A stretch of DNA of 64,000 nucleotides from Megascapheus bottae (GCA_024803745.1 JANJXV010000100.1:1426001-1490000), one strand, 5' to 3'. Counted from the stretch's first letter, positions 35,755 to 48,828 are shown. The notes: generated from the sequence alone by a model not told the origin. Translations and numbers: made by a program.

Positions 35755-36885
35755 CTCTTTTTTATTTTCAGGGTAATGTACAGGGGGGTTATGATTACAT
35801 TTACAGGTAGTGGACTGCATTACTTCTCACACATTTATTCCACTCCACATGTTTTTGTCCCCAGTTCCCTCTCCCCTCCCCTTCCCAATCATCTTGTTTC
35901 CCCCCTTCCCTTTCCTATTTGACATAAACAAATAAACATATATGCAATATGCCAGTGAAAAAATCAGATACAGTAACAATCTGACATTAACCAAAGGGCA
36001 AAATAAGAGATGAGAAATAACATAGTAGATTAAGGACAAAAATTACACAAGATTAAGAGCAACGATGACACAAGATATAGCTCTTGTTCCCATATCCTAG
36101 AGATCCTTTCATTTAGTCTCATCCTATATAACCTTATATACCTAGGTTTTTGAGTTATTGTAATCCTCTGCTAGGAGAGTCCTAGATGTGAACTAATTAT
36201 TACAAATGAGGGAAACCATTGAGCTTATGTTTCTTTGGGTCTGGCTTGCTTCACTTAATATGAATTTTTCCAAGTCTTTCCATTTCCTTACAAATTGGGC
36301 GATGTCTTTCCTTCTGATGGCAGCATAGCATTCCATTGTGTATAAGTACCACATCTTCTTGATTCAGTGATCTACTGAGTGGCATCTGGGTTGGTTTCAT
36401 ATCTTTGCTATGGTAAATAGTGCTGCAATGAGCATCATTGTGCTAGTGGCTTTAGTATGCCCTTTTTTCTGGACAATTGGGTAGATGCCAAGTAGTGGAT
36501 TTTCTGGATCATAGGGGAGCTCTATGTTCAGTCTTTTGAGGAACCACCACACTGCTTTCCCTAGTGGTTGAATTAGTTTACACTCACACCAACAGTGTAG
36601 GTGTGATCCCCCTGGTCACTTCCCCACCAGTATATCTTATTAGATTTTTTGATAATGGCCATTCTGACTGGAGTCAGGTGGAATCTCAAAGTTGTTTTGA
36701 TTTTCATTTCCCTTATTGGTAGAGATATGGAGCATTTCTTCATGTGTCTAAAGCCCATTTTAATTTTTTCTTCAGAGAAAACTCTTTTAAGTCTTCAGCC
36801 CACCTTTTAATAGATTGGTTGTTTCTTTGAAGATATGTTTGGGAGAGATTCATTTTTTTCAGCTATAGATATATTTTAGATAACT
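35755..36885 (-). mobile_element. LINE-1 3' fragment (older)
   Basis: Minus-strand ORF2 C-terminal region with 3'UTR. Residues near 36573-36758 ([18 protein letters not shown]) align to the same part of the younger L1s, but the cysteine-rich block is decayed. Confidence 0.8.
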
Positions 36886-37054
36886 ACATATATTTTTGTA
36901 GAAAAAAGAATGGAAGCCATCATGCTGGCTCACAACTTAATTTCAGCTACTTAGGAGGCTCAGGGCTTAGGATCACAGGTCAAAGCCAACCAGGGCCCTA
37001 CAGTGTGTGAGATCAAACTCTGTGAACATACAAGGACTGTAAGAGGAATCTCAC

Positions 37055-37250
37055 TGCCTGGGAATGTAGCCTAATGGTAGAGTGCTCACCGAGAATGCAT
37101 GAAGACATAGGTTCTATTCACCGGTACCGCATACTCAGAAAAAAGCTAGAAGTGGCGCTGTGTCTCAAGAGGCAGAGCACTCACCTTGGGCAAGCGAGTC
37201 CAATGAAAATGTCTAGGCCCTGAGCCAACCCCTAGGACTGGCAAAAAGAA
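37055..37250 (+). mobile_element. ID-like dimeric SINE
   Basis: Plus-strand, nearly complete: gggaatgtagcctaatggta, gagaatgcatgaagacatag, agaagtggcgctgtgtctca, ending aggactggcaaaaag. Confidence 0.85.
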
Positions 37251-37282
37251 AAAAAGAGCAATCTTACTTAAGTAACACGGAA

Positions 37283-37297
37283 TGTACCCTATATTTA

Positions 37298-37298
<1 letters not shown>
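37283..37298 (+). repeat. L1 target-site duplication, left
   Basis: TGTACCCTATATTTAT, identical to 39310-39325. Confidence 0.85.
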
Positions 37299-37328
<30 letters not shown>

Positions 37329-39309
37329 GTTTAAACACTAAAATGTATTTATATGAGATGAATCATTCAATCCTAAAAACAAAAAATTCATTTTAGTTTA
37401 CTTTTCATACATTTTTCATTGACAAAATTGTGGTATACATGTGTGTGAATATTTACATAGTCATATATGTATATTATACATACATATATATACAGCTCTA
37501 GGAAATCAGAGCCTGAGCACTGTCCTTGGGCTTTCTCAAGGCTTGTGCTATACCACGAGTGACAGAACCATTTTCTGCTTTCCTTTGTTTTTTGCATTTT
37601 TTTATTGTAATTAGCAAAAGAGTTACATGATATTTGCCAGACAAAAGGTGCATTAATTCACATACATTGATAGCCTTTCACATGTCTTGGTACCCGTTCC
37701 CTCCCCCCCCCACACCCCCCACCCGTCTTGATTTTCCCCCCTTCCCTATCAAATTTCAAATATCCAAATACAAATAAATTCAATATATCAGATAACAAAG
37801 TGAGATACTATACCAATATGAGATAACCAAGGGACAGCAAAGGAGATGAGAGACAACATAGTACATTAAGTACAACAATCATTCATTATATGGCTTTTGT
37901 TTCACTATCCTGGAGGTCCTTTCAATTAGTTTCACATTATATGTCCTTATGTATCAAGATTTTGCTCTATTGCAAGTCTATGCTAGTAGAGCCCAAGGTT
38001 TCTACTGATTATGACGAATGAGGGAAACCATTGAGCCTAAGTTCCTTTGAGTCTGGCTTACTTCACTTAATATGATTTTTTCTAAGTCTTTCCATTTCCT
38101 AACAAATGGGGCGATGTCATTCTTTCTGACAGCAGCATAGAATTCCATTGTGTACAAATACCACAACTTGTTGATCCACTCATCAACTCAGGGACATCTA
38201 GGTTGGATCCATATCTTTGCTATGGTGAATAGTGCTACAATGAACATGGTAGTGCTAGTGGGTTTAGTATGTACTTGCTTCTGGGTGTTGGGCAAATGCC
38301 AAGTAGTGGAATTGCTGGGTCATAGGGGAGTTCTATGCTTAGCCTTTTGAGGCACTGCCACACTGCTTTCCACAGTGGTTGAACGAGTTTGCAATCCCAC
38401 CAACAGTGTAGTAGTGATCCCTCCTGGCCACATCCCCTCCAGCATCTGTTGTCATTCGTTTTCCTGATTCTGGCCATTCTAGCTGAAGCAATCCAAAATT
38501 TCATATGGAATAATAAAAGACACCGTATAGCAAAAACACTTCTTAGCAGAAAGAACAGCGCTGGAGGAATTTCAATTCCAAACTTTAGACTATATTACAG
38601 AGCTATAATTCTCAAAACAGCTTGGTACTTGCACAAGAACAGGCCTGAAGACCAATGGAATAGAACTGAGGACCCAGATGTTAAACCACAGACCTATGGC
38701 CACCTAATCTTTGACATGGGAGCCAAAAAAATAGAATGGAAGAAAGACAGCCTCTTCAACAAGTTGTGCTGGCAGAACTGGTTAAGCACCTGCAGAAAAC
38801 TAAAGCTGGATCCTTCTTTGTCACCTTGCACTAGAATTAAATCCAAATGAATCAAAGACCTGGAGGTAAAAGCTGACACATTGAAAACTCTACAGGAAGG
38901 AATAGGAGATACAATAGGCCTCCTTGGCACAGGTAGAAACTTTCTTAATAAGGACCAAGAATCACAACAAATCAGAGAAAGGCTGGATAAGTGGGACTGC
39001 AGTAAACTGCAGAGCTTTTGTATGGCAAAGGACATAGCTAGTAAACTAATCAGTAAGCCTACAGAGTGGGAGAAGATCTTCACCAACCAAACAACGGAAA
39101 AAGGCCTCCTATCTAAAATATATCAACAACTCACAAAATTGAATCACTTCAAAACTAACCTCCAAAGTAACAACCATCCCATTAAAAAATGGGCAAAGAC
39201 TTAAAGAGAGTCTTCTCTGAAGAAGAAACAAAAATGGCCTATAGACACATGAAGAAATGCTCAACATCTCTGGTCATAAAAGAAATGCAAATCAAAACAA
39301 CTCTAAGAT
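37299..39309 (-). mobile_element. LINE-1 insertion: twin-primed, with probable 3' transduction
   Basis: Bounded by identical 16-base direct repeats (TGTACCCTATATTTAT at 37283-37298 and 39310-39325). Read on the minus strand, the 3' end is an A-rich tail (complement of 37299-37333), preceded by about 265 bases of non-L1 sequence (37334-37597) that contains a SINE scrap. Then come the L1 3' end (37598), 3'UTR and the ORF2 C-terminus up to 38485. From 38486 the orientation flips: ORF2 runs on the plus strand from [11 protein letters not shown] to [10 protein letters not shown]. The two halves are nearly adjacent in the parent ORF2, so the inversion cost only a few codons. Both halves carry only truncated ORF2. 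Confidence 0.85.
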
Positions 39310-39325
39310 TGTACCCTATATTTAT
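39310..39325 (+). repeat. L1 target-site duplication, right
   Basis: TGTACCCTATATTTAT, identical to 37283-37298. Confidence 0.85.
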
Positions 39326-39689
39326 ACAGACTGAAAAATTCATTAAGAAATTAGAAAATATGTATAAAGTGCTTAATTTCTTTTGTGGGTTGGCACTGGG
39401 TCTTCAACTGAGTGCTTCAGCTCTATCCCTGACCTTTTCTGCTCAATGCTAGCACTCTACCAATGCAGCCCCAAATCAACTATCTTCAATTGAGATATAA
39501 GCGGTGAATATTTCAGGGTGCTTCATGAAAAACATTTTTGTAAATTGAAACTTTCAGCGCAGTCTTATTTTAGTATGAATGTTGAGATGGGAAGAGACAG
39601 AAAAAGTGAAATGTTTCCTGATCCCCATAGAGAAGAGACTCAGCAGAACCACTGTGGTCTGCAGGCTTCTTTGTGAGTTTTGTTTGCTT

Positions 39690-39905
39690 GTTTGATTTTT
39701 GTCAATTGTGGGGCTTGAACTCTGGGCCTGGGCACTGTCCCTGAGCTCTTCAGCTCAAGGCTAGTGCTTTAATCTGTGAGCCACAGTGCCACTTCTGGTT
39801 TTTCTGGCAGTTAACTGGGTACTTTGGCTGGCTTTAAACTTTGATTCTCAGATCTTAGCCTCCTGAGAAGCTAAGATTATAGGTGTGAGGTACCATCACC
39901 AGGCT
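39690..39905 (-). mobile_element. B1/ID composite SINE
   Basis: Minus-strand, well preserved: ggggcttgaactctgggcct, gagctcttcagctcaaggct, cagatcttagcctcctgaga. Confidence 0.85.
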
Positions 39906-40359
39906 GCTGCTCTGTTACTATGCAGGTTCTGGAACAAGAACTTCAAGTTCTTACTTCAATTTTTTCTTCTCTTGCCTGATACTCTGCCATTTGAACAAAG
40001 CCCCAGTTCCTGGTCTTTGTTGGTTAATGAGAGATATTATGATTTTCTAATATTCAGAACAATGATTATAAAACCCAGCATTTTACTTACTTGAATAAAT
40101 TAAGAGACAGGACCTAGTGAGATGGAAAACACAATTTTTTTTCAAGTTGCTATCCTGTTCTAATGCATAAGTCTTGCTATTTTGCTTACACACAAATATG
40201 TATTTTACCAGTTTCTACTCTATTTTTGCTTAGCTTAATACCACCACTGCCATTTCATAGATTTTGTTGTTGTTGTTTGCGGTGCTTGAACTCTGTGCCT
40301 GGGCTGTTCCTCAGATCTTCAGTTCAATGCTAGTGCTCTACTACTATTGATTTGGCCAG

Positions 40360-40545
40360 TTCTGGACTTGAACTCAGGGACTGAGCACTGTCCTTATATT
40401 TTCTCAAGCCTAGGGCTCTACCACATCAGCCCCAGCACCACTTCCAGCATTTTTCTATGTATGTGGTATTGAGGAATTGAACCCAGGTCTTCGTGCATGC
40501 TAGGCAAGCACTCTACCACTAGGCCAAACTCCCAGCCCAAAATTT
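40360..40545 (-). mobile_element. ID-like dimeric SINE
   Basis: Best full-length minus-strand copy in the window: agttctggacttgaactcag, gcaccacttccagcattttt, tcgtgcatgctaggcaagca, ending accactaggccaaactccca. It interrupts another SINE whose left end is at about 40275-40350. Confidence 0.9.
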
Positions 40546-40584
40546 TTCATCATTACTATTAGCTATCTTCTTTTTTTTATTATT

Positions 40585-40800
40585 GATTCTACATGGTGCT
40601 TGGACTTTGGGCCTGGACACTGTCCCTGAGCTCTTCAGCTCAAGGCTAGCGCTCTTCCTCTACAGCTCCATTTTTGGTTTCTGGTAGTTAATTGGTGATG
40701 TAAGTCTCACAAACATATGTGTCCAGGCTGGCTTTGGGCTTTGAACCAAGATCCTCCAATCTCAGCCTCCATAGTAGCTAGAATTACACACTTCAGCCAG
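40585..40800 (-). mobile_element. B1/ID composite SINE
   Basis: Minus-strand: gagctcttcagctcaaggct, then aatctcagcctccatagtag. Confidence 0.8.
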
Positions 40801-40810
40801 CAGTGCCTGA

Positions 40811-40955
40811 CTGTTTGATGTCTCTGTCTCTGTCTCTCTGTCTCTGTCTGTCTCTGTCTGTCTGCCTGTGTGTCTCTCTCTCTCTGTTTCTCTCTGTCTC
40901 TCTGTCTCTCTGTGTCTCTGTCTCTCTCTGTCTCTCTCTCTGTCTCTCTCTCTCT

Positions 40956-41020
<65 letters not shown>
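40811..41020 (+). repeat. (CT)n / (CTGT)n microsatellite
   Basis: Starts as TCTCTG/TCTGTC repeats and becomes pure CT. It serves as the tail of the following minus-strand SINE. Open frames here encode only Leu/Ser runs. Confidence 0.95.
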
Positions 41021-41022
<2 letters not shown>

Positions 41023-41220
41023 GGTTGTAAGACTTTAATTGTGCACCTGGCCAGTGTCCCTGGACTCTTCAGCTCAAGGCTACTACCTTAAACACCTTGA
41101 GCCACATTGTCACTTCTGGTTTTCTGGTGCTTAAGTGGAAGTAACAGTTTCATGGACTTTAGTGTCTGGCCTGGCTTTGAACTGTGATCCTCAGAACCCA
41201 ACCTTCTGAGATCATTTCCA
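41021..41220 (-). mobile_element. B1/ID composite SINE
   Basis: Minus-strand: gtaagactttaattgtgcac, gactcttcagctcaaggcta, ctggctttgaactgtgatcc. A diverged ID half follows at 41220-41310. Confidence 0.75.
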
Positions 41221-41334
41221 GCTTTTTTTGGTGTAAGTGGTACAGAGTAATTGAACACAGGGCTTTGTGCATACTAGGCAAGCAAGCTACCACTAGTGTG
41301 CACTCCAGCCTTAGATAAGGGCTTTCTTTTTCGT

Positions 41335-41565
41335 TTTGTTTTTTTCACTCATGGGGCTTGAACTCTGGGCCTGGATGTTTACCTTAAGCTCTTCAGCTCA
41401 AGGCAAGTGCTCTACCACTTGAGGCACTTTGTCATTTTGAATTTTCTGGATTATTTGGAAATAAGATTCTCACAGATTTTTATGCCTGGGCCGTCTTTGA
41501 ACCTCGATCCTCCAGGGTAGCTAGGGTTACCAGGGTGAGCCACCAGTCACGGGCATTAAATTATT
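41335..41565 (-). mobile_element. B1/ID composite SINE, complete in unit B
   Basis: Minus-strand: tggggcttgaactctgggcc, aagctcttcagctcaaggca, agtgctctaccacttgaggc, then ctagggttaccagggtgagc. In unit A only the part from ctaccacttgaggc onward survives (from 4843), because the deletion edge lies inside it. Confidence 0.85.
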
Positions 41566-42360
41566 ATTTTTTGCATGTCCTATGGCTTCAACTCATGGCC
41601 AGAGCACTGTCCTAGGGCTTGCTCAAGGATAGCACTTTACTTCAGCCAGCCAACTCCCGGTCCAAATAGGCCACTCTTGAAGCTAGAATTACAGAGATCT
41701 GCCATAATACTGGCATGTCGTTATCTAAGTATATAATTTTTCTTCTATTTTTGATGGCTTTTCCTTAGTGGACATATTTCCTACATATTTTATGGAAAAC
41801 TTCCTTCCCACTGGGGCCATTAATTAAGCATAGTGGAAGAGTTCTTGCTGAGCATGAATGTTCCTCAGCACAACATAGATAAAAAAGATACAAGTGGTGC
41901 TGTGGCACATGTGATAGAACTTGCGCCTTAAGAATAAACAAAAACAAAAACAAGGATCGTGCTCAGGTCCTGAGTCTAAGCACAGTACTGGCAAAAAAAA
42001 ATTCTGCCCAAAGTAGACATTTAAACTTATTGTACGTTTCAAAAAATTTGTTGTCAAGGTGATATACAAAGAGATTGCTGTTACATATGTAATGAGTACA
42101 TTTCTTGTAAACACTGTTACCCCCTCCCCCCTTTTCTCTTTCCCTTCCCCCCAAGTCATAAATTTCATTTACAACAAATACATATGTATTTTCATTCCTG
42201 AAAAAAATAGTTTAAAATGTGTTCAAATAAATGATGTAGGTTGATATATTTATCAAAATGGATTACTTGAACTCTAAAATATACATTCTAGGTAATTTTT
42301 CTCATAAAATTGTAGTAATGCTATAAAACTAATAAAAAAGGAATTTTAGTTATTAATTTC

Positions 42361-44480
42361 TTATGTTTAGCAAAGTAAATACAATGAATACTTGACAAGA
42401 ATCATGAGAGCAAGATAAAGAGATGTCTTTTAAGAAGGGGCCAGGGAAGATCTAAATCCAGACTGGCCTCCAAGTTGCCTTCAGACAGTAATTCTACTTC
42501 AGAGTCCTCAGAAGGGTCTCCTTCCTCATGAGAAACAGAATGTCCTTCCTGAGTTAAGAGGGGGATGGATTCTGGTTTGTCGAATGGAGATTGAGTCTCT
42601 TTTAGTGAGATGGATGGGTCTGGATATTCTGTGAGGATGGATTCATTTTCCTCCAATGAATCCAGTATTGAGAGTACACTTGCTGCTTCCCATGGGGACA
42701 TTTTCCATGAGCCCAGCGTGTGCCCCTTCAGCTTGCACAATAAGTGGAGTGTTACTCTCACTCACATGGACTGACTCTGGGTGGAGTGTGAAAGGAAACG
42801 GAAGGAAATCTGGCTGCTCTTTTTCTTCCTCCATAGTATCTGCAGGTTCAACTGTGTCACACATGGGGTTCAGAGCAAAAGGTATATCCACAGGACTCTA
42901 AACCTGTTTGGTAATTTCTACAGAAGGCCCACGCTTTCTGGAGTGCAGTGATGATTCTCAGTCTCCATCAGTCACCAGCTCCATTGGTGGGTTTTTCATC
43001 CGGAGTTCAGGATAAGCTCTTCCACGATGACCCAAACCTAAGAATGGAAATAGGTACAGAGTGGACAGAGTGGACTCTGCAAGTTGAAGTGTCACTCAAC
43101 TTCCATGAGGATCTAATGGAGGAACCTGTAGAACTGGAGTTTGGACTGAACACTGAGGAGGTGTAGGGTCTTTCTAATGAGTACTTATTCCCGAGTCCTT
43201 TCAGAGGACAGACATTACCTGGCTGACACCACCCATAAAGGGCATTTTGCCAAGCTCTGTAGAAGTAAGGGCCAACCAATATCTAGACCACATGGGCTTC
43301 CTACTCACAGGCTCTGAGGCACCCACACCAGGACTTCTACTTTTTCTTGGTCTTACTGGTCGCACATTCCACCATCTGGTCAAAAAGTATGTGTTTAGAA
43401 GAGCAGGTCCAAAGCCGGCATGTGGAGCCTCGTATAGAGCTTGAGTTGTGTCAGGGTGTGGCAGTTCTTGAACTCGTAGAAATCACTGGGGTAGAAGTCC
43501 ATTCACATCGTATAGATGGAACACATGATGCTGTGGGCACATTCGGTACAAGGAAAGTGAGAGCCTTCTCTCTCCATCCTGAGCCTTCTACCAAAGCCCC
43601 TTTCTTGCAGGACTCTAATGCTGTGGCTGTCCTGCAGAGATGTGCACTTATGTGCTGGGAGGGGGGTAAGAGACACTCGAGAACAGGATGACTTTTACAC
43701 CCCAGTTCCAGAAGCTTCTGAGAGAGGCCTCTATGCATCTGTCCAAATTAACGCACCTTAAATTAACTAAGGAAATGCTCTAAATAAATCAATAAGTGAA
43801 TGCTCCAAATAAAGAACTAAATGCTCATTCCTCTAATCTTAGCCACCCAGCAGGCTGAGCTCTGAAGATCACAGTGGAAAGCCAGTCTAGTCAGTAAACG
43901 TCTAAAGGCACTTGTCTTCAATTAGGCAGCAAAAAGCCAGAAGTTGACCTATGACTCAAATGGTACAGTGCTAATTTTTGAACACCAAAGGGATGGCATT
44001 TAGACCTGGGTTCAGGTTCAAGTGGCAGCACTGGACCACACACCAAAATGTAAATGCTTTCATGTTCTAACAGGCAAAGCTATCACAATCCCTCCCTGAT
44101 GGCTCAAAAGTGATTCAGCCCCCAGCTTTTCCTCTGACTCCAGTATTTCACAGGCCTCCGCCATTAGTACTGACACCTCATTTCTTACTGGGAAATGGGA
44201 TTTCCTAGAATGTCACCTAGGTGAGGGCTGCAGTTGGGAGCCACTTACTCATGCCTGAAATCCAACTTCTCAGTAAGCACACTGTTGAGACTCCAGTAGC
44301 TTGTGAGGGAAATGAAATGTCATGGTGTCCCAGTCATAATAAAGTAGTTTGTGCACTTGTATCATGCTTAGCTCCCCTGTGAACACCGCAGTGAACCAAA
44401 CAGGCTCAGAGAGGAGCCAAGTATTCCAAGACTTGGCCAGGAGGGGTGATCAAACCTGTGTTTGGAGGGGGAACACTCAC
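42361..44480. other. Unrecognised non-repetitive DNA, unit B
   Basis: Counterpart of 6632-8747, with the same short frames on both strands and no recognisable gene. It starts at the junction of the 0.8 kb deletion. Confidence 0.45.
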
Positions 44481-44625
44481 TTTTTCAAGAGAATTTCCAG
44501 CAACTACTACATTGTCCTCCACTATTTGAAATTGTGCAGGAAGTTTCACACATAAAAGAGATCACCTTTCTGGTAGGCAGGGATCAGCTTTGTCAGCAGC
44601 ATCTCCAACAGGCCTCCTCCAGGAT
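44481..44625 (-). pseudogene. RalGDS-like RasGEF N-terminal module, exon relic (unit B)
   Basis: Unit-B copy of the relic at 8748-8893. It shares the three TAG codons and adds further lesions: a TGA replacing the glycine codon after the tyrosine-valine step, loss of one base in the first part, and a change that removes the acceptor AG (ctatag to ctatgg). The shared stops show the exon was already dead before the segmental duplication; the extra ones accumulated after it. Confidence 0.55.
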
Positions 44626-44805
44626 CCATAGGTTACAAGGCTCATTCAGAGTCTGAGCTGACTTACCATCACACTATGTTGGCAAAACAGTGGATATTTC
44701 AAACGTAGGAATGGGACCACACTTCACACTGAGGAATTGGAATAGAGTAGATTGGAAAGGACACACTCTAATCTCAGTATAGTCACTTGAAAGCACACAA
44801 GAAGG

Positions 44806-46118
44806 TTGTAGTGTGTGGGCAGGATGATGGGTTCAAATAGGTTTCCTCTCAATATACCTCATCTGAGTTGACCTGGAGTTTCCTGGCTTTCTTCCTAGAG
44901 AAATGCCTGATATACTGGAATTTTGGGTTGGCACTGAACCAGCATCTACTTCTTCAAGTGAGACATCCATATCTCTCATGCCTGAGATGCGAGCCTCCTG
45001 AACTTGGCAACAGCACAGCAACATCTTTCTGGTTCCTGAGCCACAGGCCAAGGGAACTGGCTTGAGCTGGTTGTCACATACAGTGGCTTGGTTACCAGGG
45101 TTCCATATTCTGTTCCATTGTGAGGGAGGTAGGGTCACCTTTCAAGGCCCAATGACCAAAGCTCCTTGCTCACAGAAGACGTCCCCAAAGACATACTGGA
45201 GTCTGAATCTCCCTTCCCACCTCACATATGGATGTAGTAAACAGCACACATGTTTGTTCAAATCCCAAGTCATTAACTAGGAGTAAGTGCTAGCCTGGTC
45301 TCAGGCTCAAGGAGCCTTTCTTAGGTAAGATCCAAACTTAACTGTCACTATTCCCCTTACCCTTCACAAGACATTTTGCTTCACAGTGCCTTCTCATCTT
45401 GCATTTTGCCTCTTGCACATTTTTTTTGCTAGTCCTGGGACTTGACCTCAGAGCCTGACCATTGTTCTTAGGCTTTCTTTAGGCTATAGCTGTCCCACCA
45501 AGCCACAGCACCACTTCCAGCGTTTTCTATGTATATGGTACTGCAGAATCAAACCGGAGTCTTTTTATGTGGTAGCCAAGCACTGTACAAATAGATGAAA
45601 CACCCAGGCCATCTTGCACATATTTTTCACTTCAATCTACTAGGAATATCTGTGCTGTCATCTGTAAAAATGCAACTGGGAAAATCACAGAAGCATTGGT
45701 GACATAAAAAAAAGTCTTACAGACATAGATAAGTGTTCATTCTTTGTAAGAGAAAGGATATTTTGATATGATGATGATGACTATTTATAAATACTTTATC
45801 GGGGTTTAGAGTTTGGCCCAGTGGTAGAGTGCTTGCCTAGCATCCATGAAGAGCTAGGTTTGAGTCCTTAATATCACACAGATATAAAAATCCATATGGC
45901 AATGTGGCTCAAGTGGCAGAGGGCTAGACTTGGGAAAAGCCAAAAGCAATGCTCAGGCCCTGAGTTCAAGCCCCAGGAATGGCAGAAAAAACAAAAGAAA
46001 AGAAAAGAAATGTGCTTTTTACAAGTTATTCAGTCACAGCATTTGTCTCTGAATTCTTCGCTTCTGCATCTTGTGATTTATCCCTTTCCCTCAATGTAGA
46101 CAAGAAAAACAGATTTTA
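44806..46118 (-). repeat. Inverted arm, unit B right
   Basis: Unit-B counterpart of 9074-10425, inverted relative to 27802-29168. It lacks about 44 bases near 45643 that the unit-A arm has at 9912-9957. Confidence 0.85.
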
Positions 46119-48419
46119 TTACTTGCTATCCTGTTGTCCAATCTTTGGATATTAATTCAAAATACAATATTGCCTGAGATATTGTGTGTGTGCATGTGTG
46201 TGTGTATCTGCCAATGTGTGCATGCACACATGTGTACAGGGTTTAGGGCTTACTCATAGGGCCTGTGTGATAACCCTTAGCATCTTTTCCTCAAAGGTAT
46301 TGGTCTTTCACTTCTAGATTATTATAGCTAATTGGAGTTGAGAGATTCACTCAATTTCTTGCCCTGTGTATTGGAACCCAGTGCTGGGTTCTCATATTGT
46401 TAATTGTAGCTATAGAGAAAGCTGAGGTCTGGGGATCCTCGTTAGAATCCAGCCCCTGAAAGAAAGTCACTGATAGAAATCTTTATCTTCAGTTAAGCAC
46501 GAATAAATAAGGCAAAAGTGGAACTGTGGCTCAGTTCCTCTTGTACCAGCCATGAGAAAATTAGTAATTAGCAGCACCTGGTCCCTGAGAGAAATCCTTA
46601 GCACTGGTTCAAAAAAAGAAAGAAAATAATGAAAAAAATTAAAACTTGCTGAGGAATCCATAAGGATAAACGTGCCTGTGAATAATCTTGTCATTTCAGA
46701 TTCCCTCAAGAGCTTATGTCTCTCTATATTTTATCAGGTGTTTTTAAAGATATTTACATATTTTCTATCTTTCTTAAACAGAGATAGCCATCCACAAAAC
46801 ACAAACACAAACTCTCACACAGTATACCACCCACCCATAAGTGTCTGGCTATGTATATATGTATACTCATATGTATTGATCTGTCTCTATATACTAATAT
46901 ATAAATGCATAAACATATGTATTTAGACAAACAGGAAACATACATAGATAGGTCTCAGGCATTTCCAGATTTTGTGCAAGTCTTCTGAGTGCAACTTACC
47001 ATTGTATTGTTTGTCAAGATAGTGTCCCTCTAACTTTTGGCCAGCTTCTTGTCCTTTGAACGCTAGGCCTGGATGCTGTCACTGAGCTTGAGCTTCTTGC
47101 ATTCAGTAGTTTATTGCAGATAAGAGTCTCATGGAGTTTCTTTCCTGGGCTGGCTTTGAATTGTGATCCTCAGATCTCAAACTCCTGAGTAGCTAGGATG
47201 ACAGTCTTGAGCTACCAGTACCTGGTTCCTTTGCCTCTTTTACCCTTTTTTTTGGCCCCACCACAGCCATGGTATCTACCTTCCTATGTTCTCTCCACCT
47301 GCCCCCAGACAGGGGTCTGACAGATGCTTTCCACCCACTTATTCATGTCCTCCTCTGTATTGGCTGACAGCTAAGACATGCAATCACTTGTCTAGATGCC
47401 AAACACAAAGCCATGTGATTGTTTCTCAGTCTGGAACATCCTATCAGATTTATAGCACCACAGAGGGTCAGGTTGATGCTCCTACAGGGCTTCTTAAATT
47501 GTTCTCATATTAATCCACAACACGTTTGTCATCACTTGTCCAGCTAATTCATGGACTAAACCAGCATTCCCTACAAACTTAGATCCCAATACCATGAGGA
47601 CACTGAAGGGTGCATTAGGAGTGTGACCTGCAGGTGGATGTGAGCCTAACTTGGAGGGGATTTCTCCACCACAGGAAATGGAATACAAATTTAGAATCTG
47701 CTTTCATGAGGTGACAATCTCTGGCAGATGTTCTTATCAAATGTGGCACTGCCTACTTCCAGCTTAAAACATGGGTTGATGACCCAGCATAACAGAGAAT
47801 GTATTCACCCAGGCCCAACACATAGGCTGGGACCCTGAACTTTCAGGTAGCATTTGGCTTTGAAGGTCATGAGATCTTAGTCTACAAATGATGAGCCCCC
47901 TCCCGTGAGGCATAGCAAACGGAGCCAAAGTGCAACCCAGTTAAGCACCAGATCAAGCTTCCCTTCTTCAGTAGGGTATGGTTTGAAAACTGTGCATAGC
48001 TTCTGTTTGAAGCCAGTCCAGAAAGGAAAGTCCATGAAACTCTCATTTCCAGTTAACTGCCAAGAAAAAGCCAAAGATAGACATGAAGCTCAAGAGAGGG
48101 AGAGAGCCATCTGAAAAGAATGGTTACACCCTGCAACATCCTCATTATCTGATCTTGAAAACATCTCTGCGTGCATCCCAGCATGCAGCCAGCATCTGGG
48201 GGTGACAGTGACCCCTGCGCCCATTGGCAATCTGCACTGTCTCTAATATCTGTAATGTGAACCTCATTCTGTTGGGTTTGTGAAGCGGTGTCAACCCTAC
48301 AGAAGGAACCAACTGTGCCCTAAGTCCCACTGTCCCCTGGGGCCCCTAGCATTCCCCCATCTGCACATCTCCTGTAGCTTCTGATCCTAGGGAGCCCTCC
48401 TGCCCTGCCCAACACTCAC

Positions 48420-48572
48420 ATGAAGTGCATATTTCTTCTCCTGGGGCAACTTCTCCACAGAGAGTACATGACATGCCCACTCTCCAGGCACGGGGAGATC
48501 CTGCCAAAGTAGCAAATCAGTGATAAGGACATAAAGTGATGAATAGAATTTTAGATCCTGATGGTAGACAGT
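48420..48572 (-). other. Candidate exon, unit B copy (unrecognised)
   Basis: Duplicate of 12758-12910, with acceptor and donor retained and the 51-codon frame open. The base changes between copies alter residues rather than being silent, which gives no support for selection on this strand. Confidence 0.35.
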
Positions 48573-48704
48573 CTGCAAAATCCAAGGGAGAATGGAATTG
48601 GAGGGGACCAGGGATCAGGATGTGGGCATGGAGCTTCCCTGCCAAGGGGGTGGGGGAAGTCACAGGCTGGGGGATGCACAGGATGATCCATGGGCCCTGT
48701 GCAG

Positions 48705-48828
48705 CTACTGGGTCACCCCCTTCTGCATCTCAGCCTTTGGCTTTGAGCTCTGTGATCGTCAAGATGTGCACAGTCTGTACTCTGGGTGGCAGAAGAAAGG
48801 ACCCTGGGAAGACAATTGTAGACCCTTC
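48705..48828 (+). other. Candidate plus-strand exon, unit B copy (unrecognised)
   Basis: Duplicate of 13042-13165 with the same acceptor, frame and donor. Confidence 0.35.

Larger units (their letters stand above)
33074..41404. other. Block present only in unit B
   Basis: The 8.3 kb between the points that are directly joined at 4838 in unit A. It is a mosaic of unrelated repeats (SINEs, three L1 pieces, GT and CT runs) rather than one element. Its right edge lies inside a SINE that is complete here but truncated in unit A. Both facts point to deletion from unit A. Confidence 0.8.

Noticed and set aside
40803..41091. Leu-Ser repeat frames
   Set aside because: Translation of a CT/CTGT microsatellite.
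33074..41404. The B-only 8.3 kb block as a single large mobile element
   Set aside because: No terminal repeats or target duplication, and it consists of unrelated SINEs, L1 pieces and microsatellites; deletion from unit A fits better.
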